DNA from: Eubacteriales bacterium
GTDB lineage: Bacteria; Bacillota; Clostridia; Oscillospirales; Acutalibacteraceae
Length of the DNA stretch: 18,738 nt
Assembly: GCA_030529125.1 (NCBI GenBank)
Contig: JAUMXP010000010.1
Location: forward strand, 1-18,738
Direction: 5' to 3'
Shown here piece after piece: positions 1 through 7,570 of the stretch. A program made the translations under genes and the position numbers. The first letter of the stretch is position 1, and each line of letters starts with the position of its first letter. The notes below the pieces were generated by a model, which was not told the origin of the DNA, searched no databases, and saw only the letters and a list, made by a program, of their open reading frames with translations.

Positions 1-335
1 AGACCCATGATTACAAAGAATGGTTTAGATACTTTGTGTATCATCTTAACGTCTTTATAGCGTTCCTGCGCTATGCTCTCGGATATAAGACGAGATACCG
101 CTATCGGGAAACCTGCAGTAGCTAATGTAAACAGCGGAATATATATTTCATAAGCGTTGGTGAAAAGTCCGGTACCAATACCTGCGAAATCATCACCAAA
201 CATAGAGTAAATACGTGTGAGCATAATTTTATAGATCATGCCACACAGTTTTACAACTATCATACTTATACTAAGCACCATCGCACCTTTTAAAAAGGTT
301 TGTGAGCTGCTTTTTTTATTATTTTCATTTTGCAT
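1..335 (-). CDS. SpoVB/MurJ-like polysaccharide (lipid) flippase, partial (3' end off window)
   Basis: Only the first 111 codons are present; the gene runs off the left edge. The ATG at 335 follows a GGTGAT ribosome-binding site inside the 16-nt gap after the zinc-ribbon gene. The N-terminus is a short polar leader (residues 1-15, rich in N, K and S). A hydrophobic segment follows at about 17-35, then a glycine-rich turn and a second hydrophobic stretch at about 53-80 containing ATAGFPIAVSRLISE. A third begins near residue 103. The TAGxPxAxSxLxSE pattern is characteristic of the SpoVB/polysaccharide biosynthesis branch of the MATE/MOP flippase superfamily. Members sit in the cytoplasmic membrane and are thought to flip undecaprenyl-linked sugars for peptidoglycan, spore cortex or exopolysaccharide. 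Whether this one is a sporulation SpoVB, a MurJ-type lipid II flippase or an exopolysaccharide exporter cannot be told from the N-terminus. The family call is fairly secure and the substrate is unknown. Confidence 0.8.
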   Translation of the reverse strand, partial: MQNENNKKSSSQTFLKGAMVLSISMIVVKLCGMIYKIMLTRIYSMFGDDFAGIGTGLFTNAYEIYIPLFTLATAGFPIAVSRLISESIAQERYKDVKMIHKVSKPFFVIMG

Positions 336-351
336 AAAATATCACCGGAAA

Positions 352-708
352 TTAGAATTTATGACCACAATCAGCACAGAATGGTTTGTCAGTGTTCTGA
401 TACTTACCACATGATGGGCAGTGCTTAAGATTTCTTGCTTCACAGATTTGCTTAATTATTCTTTCTCTGTGTTCAACAAGTTCATCAATCTCTCTGATGT
501 CAGCTTTAACCGCATCCTGTGTGAAAGCGTTAACCTTTGAGAGCTTGTAATATTTATTACCAAGCACCTTGTAGCGCTTCTCTATTTCATACTCCAGTTT
601 AGCTTTGATAGCTTTGAGTTTTGCAATATCGTAAGTACCTGATGCCTTATTGCCAACTTTAGTAACAACGCATCTCGCATTCTCCAAAATATCATTAAGA
701 AATCCCAT
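352..708 (-). CDS. Small coiled-coil protein with C-terminal zinc ribbon, function unknown
   Basis: This 118-residue protein is not assigned a function. The ATG at 708 is preceded by a strong GGAGG with suitable spacing. The N-terminus (residues 1-25) is moderately amphipathic. Residues about 28-93 are charged and heptad-like (rich in K, E, I and L) and probably form a helical hairpin or coiled coil. The C-terminus is a compact zinc ribbon with C97-x2-C100 and C111-x2-C114 and the sequence ends four residues later. It has no signal peptide and no obvious membrane segment, so it is probably cytoplasmic. Similar small proteins with an N-terminal coiled coil and a C-terminal double-CxxC ribbon are common in Clostridia and are mostly annotated only as zinc-ribbon domain proteins. 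It lies 40 nt after hemZ and 16 nt before the flippase gene, so co-transcription is likely. The real-gene call is strong because of the ribosome-binding site, the intact zinc motif and the operon spacing. Confidence 0.85.
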   Translation of the reverse strand: MGFLNDILENARCVVTKVGNKASGTYDIAKLKAIKAKLEYEIEKRYKVLGNKYYKLSKVNAFTQDAVKADIREIDELVEHRERIIKQICEARNLKHCPSCGKYQNTDKPFCADCGHKF

Positions 709-748
709 AACAAAAAACCTCCATACTAGGGTAAATGACTAAATATCA

Positions 749-2200
749 TCAAATATCAAAAAATTCTTTATAAAAGAGTTTAATACCATCTTTACGGTTC
801 ATAAGTTCATCAAAACGTGTGTTATATTCATACGGATATTTAAAATTAAATATGCGTTCAAGCTTATCACTATTATAGTCCTTAAGCTTAGTAACACCAC
901 CCGCACCACAAGCTAAAATGGTGTGAGTTTCATCCATTACGTATACATTATACAAGCTCTCAAACCCAGGCTTAGACCAACCAACATTCTCGAGGTTGCC
1001 TGCCATACGGCTCTGGCGATACAGATAATAAGGAATAAAATCATTAGCGAGTAACATTCTCTCTGAATACTCTAGCATATCTGTTGTATCATTTTTAATA
1101 CCGATATTAATATCAATATTATCAGTGTTTAAAGTTGAACTGCGTTTAAGAGCTAAGGTATGTACAGTTATGCTCTCAGGTGATAACTGAAGTATTCTAT
1201 CGAGAGTACTCTTAAAACTATCCAATGTATCACTCTTAAGACCTGCTATAAGGTCCATATTGATATTATCAAAACCGCATTCACGAGCTTGATAAAACGC
1301 ATCTATCGTATCCTGAGCGCTGTGGCGTCTGCCTATAACAGACAGCACTTCGTCGTTGAGCGTCTGAGGATTGATGCTGATACGAGTGACGTTGTTACGC
1401 TTTATAGCAAGCAACTTCTCCTTAGTAATAGTATCAGGACGTCCTGCTTCAACCGTAAATTCACGACAGGTGGACATATCAAAGTTATCATTAACAGTAG
1501 ATAACACAAGATCCATCTGCTGGGCACTAAGTGTTGTAGGAGTGCCACCGCCCATATAGACTGTTTCGAGCTTCAAGCCGAGTTCATTGGCAATCTGTGC
1601 TGTGAGCTTTATCTCCTTACATAGCAGGGTAACATAATCGCCGATAAGGTGCTTTGCTTTCTCTATTGACTGCGAAACAAACGAGCAATAGTTACAGCGA
1701 GTTGGACAAAACGGAATTGAAATATAAAGCGAAAACGACTTTTTCTCAGATAAAGAAAGTATATTACGTTCGCTTTTCTCAGTTATTAAAGCTAGGTTAA
1801 GTTTCTCATCAGATACCATGAGTTCGTCTTTAAAGTACTTAGTCGCCTTATCTACAGTACTTGCATCAATCAATCGACGCAAAAGCTTAATAGGGCGAAC
1901 ACCTGTGAGCACACCCCATGGTAATGTGGTATCAAACAGTTCGCACATAAGCTTATACAGTAGCTGTGCCATTATAAGCTCATCTTTTGAATGTACATCT
2001 GTTTTATCAGCAGACAGAGTTTTGTTGAAGCTATCAACACAAACAGTGACGCTGATAACATCTTTATACGATGTAAGTACGAACGGTTCATTTAACAGTT
2101 CATATTCTTTTGTAACAGTAATCTTATCATACGGAAAGAAAGCTCGAATTAAGTTTTCCATCTCGTAGTGAAAAGTATGGCTGTCAATATATAAATTCAT
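749..2200 (-). CDS. hemZ: HemZ-type radical SAM protein (coproporphyrinogen III oxidase-like)
   Basis: This 483-residue protein matches the HemZ family, the clostridial/bacillar relative of oxygen-independent coproporphyrinogen III oxidase HemN. An N-terminal domain of about 150 residues includes the family stretch LTGVRP at about 98-103. The radical SAM core follows: the 4Fe-4S cluster motif C165-x3-C169-x2-C172 (CPTRCNYC), then the SAM-binding glycine motif GGGTPT at about 217-222. The C-terminal region carries the HemZ/HemW-like CGAGG segment. Its length is close to the roughly 500 residues usual for HemZ. HemN converts coproporphyrinogen III to protoporphyrinogen IX anaerobically; for HemZ proteins this activity is inferred from homology, and a HemW-like heme-handling role is a real alternative. 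No other heme-synthesis gene is in the window. The start at 2200 has an AAAAGG site in the 12-nt gap after the MBL gene. Position after recJ-rel-dtd-MBL is the typical clostridial order. Confidence 0.9.
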   Translation of the reverse strand: MNLYIDSHTFHYEMENLIRAFFPYDKITVTKEYELLNEPFVLTSYKDVISVTVCVDSFNKTLSADKTDVHSKDELIMAQLLYKLMCELFDTTLPWGVLTGVRPIKLLRRLIDASTVDKATKYFKDELMVSDEKLNLALITEKSERNILSLSEKKSFSLYISIPFCPTRCNYCSFVSQSIEKAKHLIGDYVTLLCKEIKLTAQIANELGLKLETVYMGGGTPTTLSAQQMDLVLSTVNDNFDMSTCREFTVEAGRPDTITKEKLLAIKRNNVTRISINPQTLNDEVLSVIGRRHSAQDTIDAFYQARECGFDNINMDLIAGLKSDTLDSFKSTLDRILQLSPESITVHTLALKRSSTLNTDNIDINIGIKNDTTDMLEYSERMLLANDFIPYYLYRQSRMAGNLENVGWSKPGFESLYNVYVMDETHTILACGAGGVTKLKDYNSDKLERIFNFKYPYEYNTRFDELMNRKDGIKLFYKEFFDI

Positions 2201-2212
2201 AAGTAACGCCTT

Positions 2213-2833
2213 TTATCTCATATATGGATTGTATTTGCGCTCAGCTGATAAAGTTGTCGAAATATCGTGTCCCGGCAAAACTGTATAGTCGCCGTCAATT
2301 TCAGCCAGCTTTTTTAACGATCTCATCATATCGTTAGGATTAGAAGTAGGAAAATCGGTTCTACCGATAGATTGACAAAACAGCGTATCTCCGCTGAAGA
2401 TACAATCATCAATAATGTAGCATCCGCTACCAGCGGTATGACCCGGTGTTGTAATAAATTTTATCTTAGTATCACCTAGATAAAACTCATCTTCATCTAT
2501 AAGCGCTTTGTCAATCTGAAAACTATCTATGTGCATATTGTGCCATGCAGAGCCGTTTAAAGATGGGGTCTTAATAAACTCGACTTCGTTTTTGCTGACG
2601 CAAACTAACGGATTAAAGAGGTCTTTTAAAAAAGCTACTCCACCGATGTGATCAAAATGACCATGTGTGAGAAGAATGTATTTCAAATCTCCGCCCCACT
2701 CCTTAATAGCTTCTACTAAAAAATCGCTACTTGCAGCAGGGTCAACAACAGCGAGTTCGCCGCTTGCTTCATCTTTAATAAGATAAGTATTAGTGTAAAT
2801 ATCCCCTAGCACAAAATTTCTGACATTTATCAT
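2213..2833 (-). CDS. MBL-fold metallo-hydrolase (glyoxalase II-like)
   Basis: A 206-residue metallo-beta-lactamase-fold protein of the short glyoxalase II-like type. The metal-binding motif THGHFDH lies at residues 56-62. Further ligands are H132 in TPGHTAG, D149 in SGDTLF and H189 in the C-terminal PGHD. All seven expected binuclear metal ligands are therefore present and an active hydrolase is expected. It lacks the C-terminal helical domain of true glyoxalase II, so the substrate is uncertain: a thioester such as S-lactoylglutathione or another thiol adduct is possible but unproven. The ATG overlaps the dtd stop as ATGA (4 nt), with an AAAGGAG site inside the end of dtd, a strong sign of translational coupling. 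The dtd-MBL-hemZ order recurs in Clostridia, where this protein is normally annotated only as an MBL-fold hydrolase. Confidence 0.92.
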   Translation of the reverse strand: MINVRNFVLGDIYTNTYLIKDEASGELAVVDPAASSDFLVEAIKEWGGDLKYILLTHGHFDHIGGVAFLKDLFNPLVCVSKNEVEFIKTPSLNGSAWHNMHIDSFQIDKALIDEDEFYLGDTKIKFITTPGHTAGSGCYIIDDCIFSGDTLFCQSIGRTDFPTSNPNDMMRSLKKLAEIDGDYTVLPGHDISTTLSAERKYNPYMR

Positions 2834-3285
2834 TTTCTGAGCTCCTTTGAATCAAGCACAATAGTAACAGGGCCATCGTTTAAAAGAGAAACTTTCATAT
2901 CTGCACCGAAAATGCCCTTCTTAACATTTTCAATGCCGTCAAGTTTAATTCTTTCACAGAAATATTCATATAACTCATTAGCCATATCAGGTGCGCCAGC
3001 ATTGACAAAGCTCGGCCTGCGACCTTTTCTGCAATCTGCTAAAAGAGTAAACTGAGAGATAACCAGCACTGAACCGTCAATATCAGTAAGTGACAAGTTC
3101 ATTTTACCATTTTCATCCTCAAAAACTCTCATACCTGAAATCTTCTTGGACAACACGTCTGCATCCTCTTTAGTGTCGCCATTTTCAACTCCAAGCAGAA
3201 TCAAAAAGCCATTTTCAATTTTAGACACAAGCTCGTTATCTACAACAACCTGTGCAAATGAAACACGTTGCAAAACTGCTTTCAT
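2830..3285 (-). CDS. dtd: D-aminoacyl-tRNA deacylase
   Basis: A 151-residue protein, the usual length for Dtd. The enzyme is a cytoplasmic homodimer that hydrolyses D-amino acids (and glycine mischarged on tRNA-Ala) from tRNA, protecting translation. The family landmarks are in place: the N-terminal QRVS strand, the SQFTL active-site motif at residues 77-81, the following DCRKGRRPSF segment, and the C-terminal NDGPV at 136-140, which carries the cross-subunit Gly-cisPro dipeptide that screens chirality. The GADMKV strand just before it is also typical. A GAGG ribosome-binding site precedes the ATG at 3285 in the 19-nt gap after rel. The stop overlaps the start of the MBL gene by 4 nt. The rel-dtd neighbourhood is one of the most conserved gene pairs in Firmicutes and supports the call. 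Confidence 0.97.
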   Translation of the reverse strand: MKAVLQRVSFAQVVVDNELVSKIENGFLILLGVENGDTKEDADVLSKKISGMRVFEDENGKMNLSLTDIDGSVLVISQFTLLADCRKGRRPSFVNAGAPDMANELYEYFCERIKLDGIENVKKGIFGADMKVSLLNDGPVTIVLDSKELRK

Positions 3286-3304
3286 ATAATAACCTCAAAA
3301 TAAA

Positions 3305-5497
3305 TTATCGTCTTGTGATAGAAACAATACCGTTGATATTAGCAAGTCTCGCCATAACGCTACGCAGATGGTCCATACCATTAACGTCGATAATTACAGA
3401 CACAATCGCCATATCATCAGGTAACTCTCTTGAATTAAGTACGTGGATATAAATATGCATAGAAGAAAGCTGATTTGTCACATCAGCAAGGAAACCAGTG
3501 CGGTCTTTGGCCATAATCTCAAGATGAGCCTGGAAAGTTTCTTTGATGTCTTCCTCCCAGTATGCATTAACCCAACGCTCAGGTTCTTCAGCGTGCTCAA
3601 CATCTTGTGGAACGTTAGTACAGTTACGTTTATGAATTGATACGCCGTAGCCTCTGGTAATAAAGCCAATAATATCATCACCAGGTAGCGGATTACAGCA
3701 GCGTGAGAACTTAATAAGACAGTCCTGAACACCCTCAACTGTGACACCTGAACCAACACGCTTTTTACGTTGTGGCTGACTAGGTTCTTTCTGCTGTGCA
3801 GCTTCTGCTTCAGCAGCTTTCTTGTACTTTTTGACATAAGCATCACGTACACGAGGCATAATCTTCCACAACTGAGTACCACCGTAACCGATTGATGCAA
3901 AGAAGTCATCCACAGTGTTACAGTGCTGACGCTGCATAATACCAGATAAGCACTCTTCGAGGTCCTCTTCTGCAAAATGCATACCTGCTTTTTTGACCTC
4001 TCGTTCGAAAAGTTCTTTACCTTCGATAATATTCTCTTCTCTACGCTCTTTCTTAAACCATGAGCGAATTTTAGCTTTAGCCTGATTCGTCTTTACAATA
4101 TTGAGCCAATCACGCTTAGGGCCTGTTCCTTCTTTCTGAGTCAGAATTTCAACAATCTCGCCTGTTTTGACCTGATAATCTATAGGAACAATTCTTCTAT
4201 CTACTTTAGCGCCAATCATACGGTTACCTACAGCTGTATGGATAGCATACGCAACGTCGATAACTGTAGAACCAGCTGTCATACCTATAACGTCACCTTT
4301 AGGAGTAAATACATATACTTCGTTTGGTGAAAGGTCGTTTTTAATAGTCTTAACAATATCAGTAGCATCTTCAGCCTCAGACTGAATCTCAAGAGTTTGT
4401 CTGATCCATGAAAGCCTGTTTTCGATAGAGCTGTCTTTGCCCTTGAGTCCAAGCTTGTATTTCCAGTGTGCAGCGATACCGTATTCAGCAGTCTGGTGCA
4501 TTTCATAAGTACGGATCTGCACTTCAAACGGCAGACTCTCTTTATCAAAGACAGTGGTATGAAGTGACTGATACATATTAGGCTTAGGGGTAGAAATATA
4601 GTCTTTGAACCTATTAGGAATAGGTGTAAAAATATCGTGTACAATACCTAAAACATTGTAGCAATCAGGTATAGTATCGACTATGATTCGAACCGCAAAA
4701 ATATCAAAAATCTGGTCTAAAGTCTTGCCTTGCATAAAGGTTTTGCGATAAATAGACAAAGCACTCTTGACGCGACCGTTGATAGTAACGTGCTTAACAG
4801 AATGACCGATTTTATCTAAAATCTTCTGCTTGATACTCTCAATAAATGCATTACGCTCATTTTCAGAAAGCTTAAGTTCTGTCTCTATTTCTTCGTATGC
4901 TATCGGGTCAAGATAACGGATGGACAAATCCTCGAGCTCTTCTTTGACATTTTTCATACCGAGTCTATGCGCAATCGGCGCATAAATATCAAGACACTCA
5001 CGTGCTTTATCCCTACGCTTCTGCTCGGCAACACACGCGATAGTACGCATATTATGGAGTCTGTCAGCAAGCTTAACGATAATAACTCTGATGTCGTTGG
5101 ACATAGCCATAAGCATCTTTCTGATATTCTCAGCCTGGTGCTCCTCACGGTCAGTAAATTTAATCTTGCTGATTTTAGTGAGTCCGTCAACGAGTAGTGC
5201 TACTTCATCACCAAACATCTCCTTGATAGTAGATAGTGGAACTTCGGTATCTTCAACTACGTCGTGTAAAAGCGCTGCAGCGATGGCATCTGTATCCATG
5301 CCCATATCAGCAAGAATACACGCAACAGAAGTAGGATGAAGAATGTACGGAACACCCGAAACACGGCGCTGGTCACCATGCGCCTGATCTGCAAATTCGT
5401 ATGCTGTTGTGATTTTCTTGATATCATATTTGATATTGCTTTTCTTAATGCGAGTTAACAACTCGTGAAAATCCATATAATATACTCTTTCAGGCAT
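3305..5497 (-). CDS. rel: Bifunctional (p)ppGpp synthetase/hydrolase, Rel
   Basis: This 730-residue protein is a long RSH enzyme that makes (p)ppGpp from GTP/GDP and ATP during amino-acid starvation and also degrades it. The hydrolase HD domain looks intact: H54, H78-D79 in LLHDVVED and D145 in ADRLHNM. The synthetase domain covers about 240-350, with RFKDYI at 296-301, KPNMYQSLHTT at 305-315 and E325 in EVQIRT. The RxKD motif at 296-299 is the basic version found in bifunctional enzymes, rather than the acidic ExDD of synthetase-only RelA. A TGS domain lies at about 393-453, a zinc-finger/CCNP element at about 599-603, and an ACT domain at about 657-730. A charged, Q/A/E-rich linker (about 558-582) separates the helical region from the CCNP element. 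The start at 5497 is set by a perfect Shine-Dalgarno within recJ, which rel overlaps by 8 nt. A later ATG at 5476 is less well supported. Confidence 0.97.
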   Translation of the reverse strand: MPERVYYMDFHELLTRIKKSNIKYDIKKITTAYEFADQAHGDQRRVSGVPYILHPTSVACILADMGMDTDAIAAALLHDVVEDTEVPLSTIKEMFGDEVALLVDGLTKISKIKFTDREEHQAENIRKMLMAMSNDIRVIIVKLADRLHNMRTIACVAEQKRRDKARECLDIYAPIAHRLGMKNVKEELEDLSIRYLDPIAYEEIETELKLSENERNAFIESIKQKILDKIGHSVKHVTINGRVKSALSIYRKTFMQGKTLDQIFDIFAVRIIVDTIPDCYNVLGIVHDIFTPIPNRFKDYISTPKPNMYQSLHTTVFDKESLPFEVQIRTYEMHQTAEYGIAAHWKYKLGLKGKDSSIENRLSWIRQTLEIQSEAEDATDIVKTIKNDLSPNEVYVFTPKGDVIGMTAGSTVIDVAYAIHTAVGNRMIGAKVDRRIVPIDYQVKTGEIVEILTQKEGTGPKRDWLNIVKTNQAKAKIRSWFKKERREENIIEGKELFEREVKKAGMHFAEEDLEECLSGIMQRQHCNTVDDFFASIGYGGTQLWKIMPRVRDAYVKKYKKAAEAEAAQQKEPSQPQRKKRVGSGVTVEGVQDCLIKFSRCCNPLPGDDIIGFITRGYGVSIHKRNCTNVPQDVEHAEEPERWVNAYWEEDIKETFQAHLEIMAKDRTGFLADVTNQLSSMHIYIHVLNSRELPDDMAIVSVIIDVNGMDHLRSVMARLANINGIVSITRR

Positions 5498-7541
5498 CCA
5501 TACTCACCTCCTTGAGTTTAGATATAATCATTGAATCTTCTAAGTTTACTTTACCTTGTACTTCACAAAGCTTGATCTTAGTAGAGTTAATTCCTTCGTA
5601 AATTTCAATCAATGCAAGCTCGTTCATACACTCAAGAATAACTCTGAGTTTACCATAAGATAATGAACTACAGTTAAGTCTGTAAAGCAGATTGTCAACT
5701 GAGTGTTTGTAACCATTGTGCGCTCGCAAGAATCGATAAACAAGCGCAAACTCGTCGCGGTCAGGTAATAGTGAAACAGCATCCGCCATCGATATATCAT
5801 CGCCACGGCAAAAAGCTTCAAAAGTCTCTTTCGAGTTGATAATCTCTTCTTCATTTATATCTGAAAATCTCATATCTCGAATGATAATGCTGAGATTCTC
5901 AATATTGTTGTATACATTTTTATCAAGTGTTACTGCGCAGTCTACAACATCACCAATATCAAAAGGAAATTCTTCTTTTGTAGTAGAAAATCTCATCGCA
6001 GAAACACTGTTAGTCCCACGAAGTAATGTGAGTTTCAGGTGCTTGCCACCACCTACTTCATGAATATCCTTAATAGTCATATTATATAAACCAAACAGCG
6101 GAGTTGGGTTACCAGCGCCGAATGGTTCGAGCATTGAAAGCTGGTCAGAGAGTGCTACTGAAAGCTGTGCCGGATTGAGTTTGCAATCAAGCTCAAGCTC
6201 TGGAACAGGCATCTCAACAGTCTTTGCGTATTCGTTGATTGCTTTTATAAACGCATCAATATTTTTGCGTTCCAAGCCAAAACCGACAGCCATAGGATGT
6301 CCACCATATTGTGTAAGCAAATCAGAGCAAGCAAACACCGCATCGCATAGAGAAAAGCCCTTGATACTTCTACCTGATGCTCTACAAGTATCACCGTCAA
6401 CAGAGATGACTATACTCGGTTTTCCGTATGCTTCTTTGAGCCTAGAGGCAACGATGCCGATAACACCCTGATGCCAGTTTTCGCCGCAAACTACAATAAT
6501 TCTGTTCTGAACAATCGTTGGTGATAGAATAATACGCTCATTTATATCATCTAGAATTTCTTTTTCAATCGACTGACGCTGAATGTTATCTTCACACAGC
6601 TCCTGTGCAATATCCTGTGCTAATTCTTCATCGTCAGTAAGAAGCATAGAAACAGTCTTCTTAGACAACCCCAAACGTCCGCCTGCATTAATACGCGGTA
6701 CTAATGAGAATGAAATATTACCTGTAGTAATCTTACGCTCAGCAAGACCAGCCTGTTCGATAAGTGCATTAAGTCCGCATCTATCAGAATTGCCGATATG
6801 CATCAGACCATTCTTGACAATAACTCTGTTATCCCCTATAAGCGGTACAATATCGCCGATAGTACCAAGACACGCTAAGTCTGAGTAATTCTCAAGTATC
6901 TGCTGTGGGTCTGAGTATTCCCCTTCAATCGCCATAACAAGTTTAAGAGCAACACCGACACCGGATAATTCTTTAAAAGAACTTTTACAATCTTCCTGAT
7001 GCAAGTCAACTACAGCTACTGCATCAGGCAGTACACTGTATGGCATATGATGGTCTGTAACAACAGTATCGATATCAAGGCTGTTTGCGTAAGCGATCTC
7101 TTCAACTGCAGCTATGCCGTTATCGACAGTAACAATCAGCTTAACACCCTGTTCGCTTAAAAGAGAGATAGCCTCGTTGTTCATTCCATATCCTTCGCCC
7201 TCTCGAGCAGGTATGTAAAACATAACGTTAGCGCCAACTGCTTCTAAATATGAATAAAGCAGTGCAGTAGACGTAACACCGTCAGCATCAAAATCACCGT
7301 AGATGCATATTTTCTCGTAATTTTCTATAGCCTGCTTTATGCGTTCAACAGCTTTTTCCATGTCTTTAGCATCAAACGGATCAGAAAGCTCACTTTCATT
7401 GTAAAGAAAATCATTGATTTCTTCATCGCCTGTGATACCTCTGATAGCAAGCATCATAGCAATTAACATTGGAAGTTCGTGGCGCATAGAAATGTCGACA
7501 GCTATATCTTTATTCAGTTTTGCTACTGTCCATTTCTTCAT
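5490..7541 (-). CDS. recJ: Single-stranded-DNA-specific 5'-3' exonuclease RecJ
   Basis: A 683-residue DHH-family nuclease that degrades single-stranded DNA 5' to 3' in recombination, mismatch and base-excision repair. The DHH core contains DFDADG at residues 83-88, the VDN motif at 139-141, DHH at 163-165 and GTIGD ending at D230. The DHHA1 domain carries a WHQGVIGIVASRL stretch at about 356-368, SGR at 389-391 and the GGHPMAVGFG loop starting at 413. All metal-binding motifs are intact. An OB-fold region of about 110 residues follows. A C-terminal part of about 100 residues (from about 575) has no counterpart in the 577-residue E. coli enzyme; Firmicute RecJ proteins are usually longer, so this is not abnormal. 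A GGAG site precedes the ATG at 7541 in the 29-nt gap after recN. In many Clostridia apt lies between recJ and rel; here recJ runs directly into rel with an 8-nt overlap. Confidence 0.96.
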   Translation of the reverse strand: MKKWTVAKLNKDIAVDISMRHELPMLIAMMLAIRGITGDEEINDFLYNESELSDPFDAKDMEKAVERIKQAIENYEKICIYGDFDADGVTSTALLYSYLEAVGANVMFYIPAREGEGYGMNNEAISLLSEQGVKLIVTVDNGIAAVEEIAYANSLDIDTVVTDHHMPYSVLPDAVAVVDLHQEDCKSSFKELSGVGVALKLVMAIEGEYSDPQQILENYSDLACLGTIGDIVPLIGDNRVIVKNGLMHIGNSDRCGLNALIEQAGLAERKITTGNISFSLVPRINAGGRLGLSKKTVSMLLTDDEELAQDIAQELCEDNIQRQSIEKEILDDINERIILSPTIVQNRIIVVCGENWHQGVIGIVASRLKEAYGKPSIVISVDGDTCRASGRSIKGFSLCDAVFACSDLLTQYGGHPMAVGFGLERKNIDAFIKAINEYAKTVEMPVPELELDCKLNPAQLSVALSDQLSMLEPFGAGNPTPLFGLYNMTIKDIHEVGGGKHLKLTLLRGTNSVSAMRFSTTKEEFPFDIGDVVDCAVTLDKNVYNNIENLSIIIRDMRFSDINEEEIINSKETFEAFCRGDDISMADAVSLLPDRDEFALVYRFLRAHNGYKHSVDNLLYRLNCSSLSYGKLRVILECMNELALIEIYEGINSTKIKLCEVQGKVNLEDSMIISKLKEVSMDA
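5504..5513 (-). promoter_or_regulatory. Perfect Shine-Dalgarno for rel, inside the recJ 3' end
   Basis: The minus strand reads AAGGAGGTGA here, a ten-base match to the anti-Shine-Dalgarno sequence of 16S rRNA, about 6 nt before the rel ATG at 5497. It lies within the last codons of recJ (K-E-V-S). It fixes the rel start and suggests strong re-initiation or independent ribosome entry, so Rel may be translated well relative to RecJ. Confidence 0.85.
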
Positions 7542-7570
7542 AAAAATAACTCCGAAATAAATATATTAGT

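Noticed and set aside
709..766. TTGATG/TAGTAT promoter-like pair (18-nt spacer) before the zinc-ribbon gene
   Set aside because: Transcription from it would begin within or after the GGAGG site of the gene and so remove its ribosome-binding site; the hexamer matches are also modest.
1289..2168. Plus-strand open frames of 62-116 codons opposite hemZ
   Set aside because: They have no convincing ribosome-binding site or recognisable motif, and they are antisense to an intact conserved gene. Plus-strand frames elsewhere in the window have the same character.
3478..3975. A 165-codon open frame on the minus strand within rel
   Set aside because: It lies wholly inside the rel reading frame in another phase, has low-complexity L/S/V-rich composition with no recognisable domain, and is explained as a shadow of a well-supported gene.
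7542..7570. AT-rich recN-recJ gap considered as a promoter or terminator
   Set aside because: The TTGAAA upstream has no -10 hexamer at suitable spacing, and there is no hairpin followed by a T-run.
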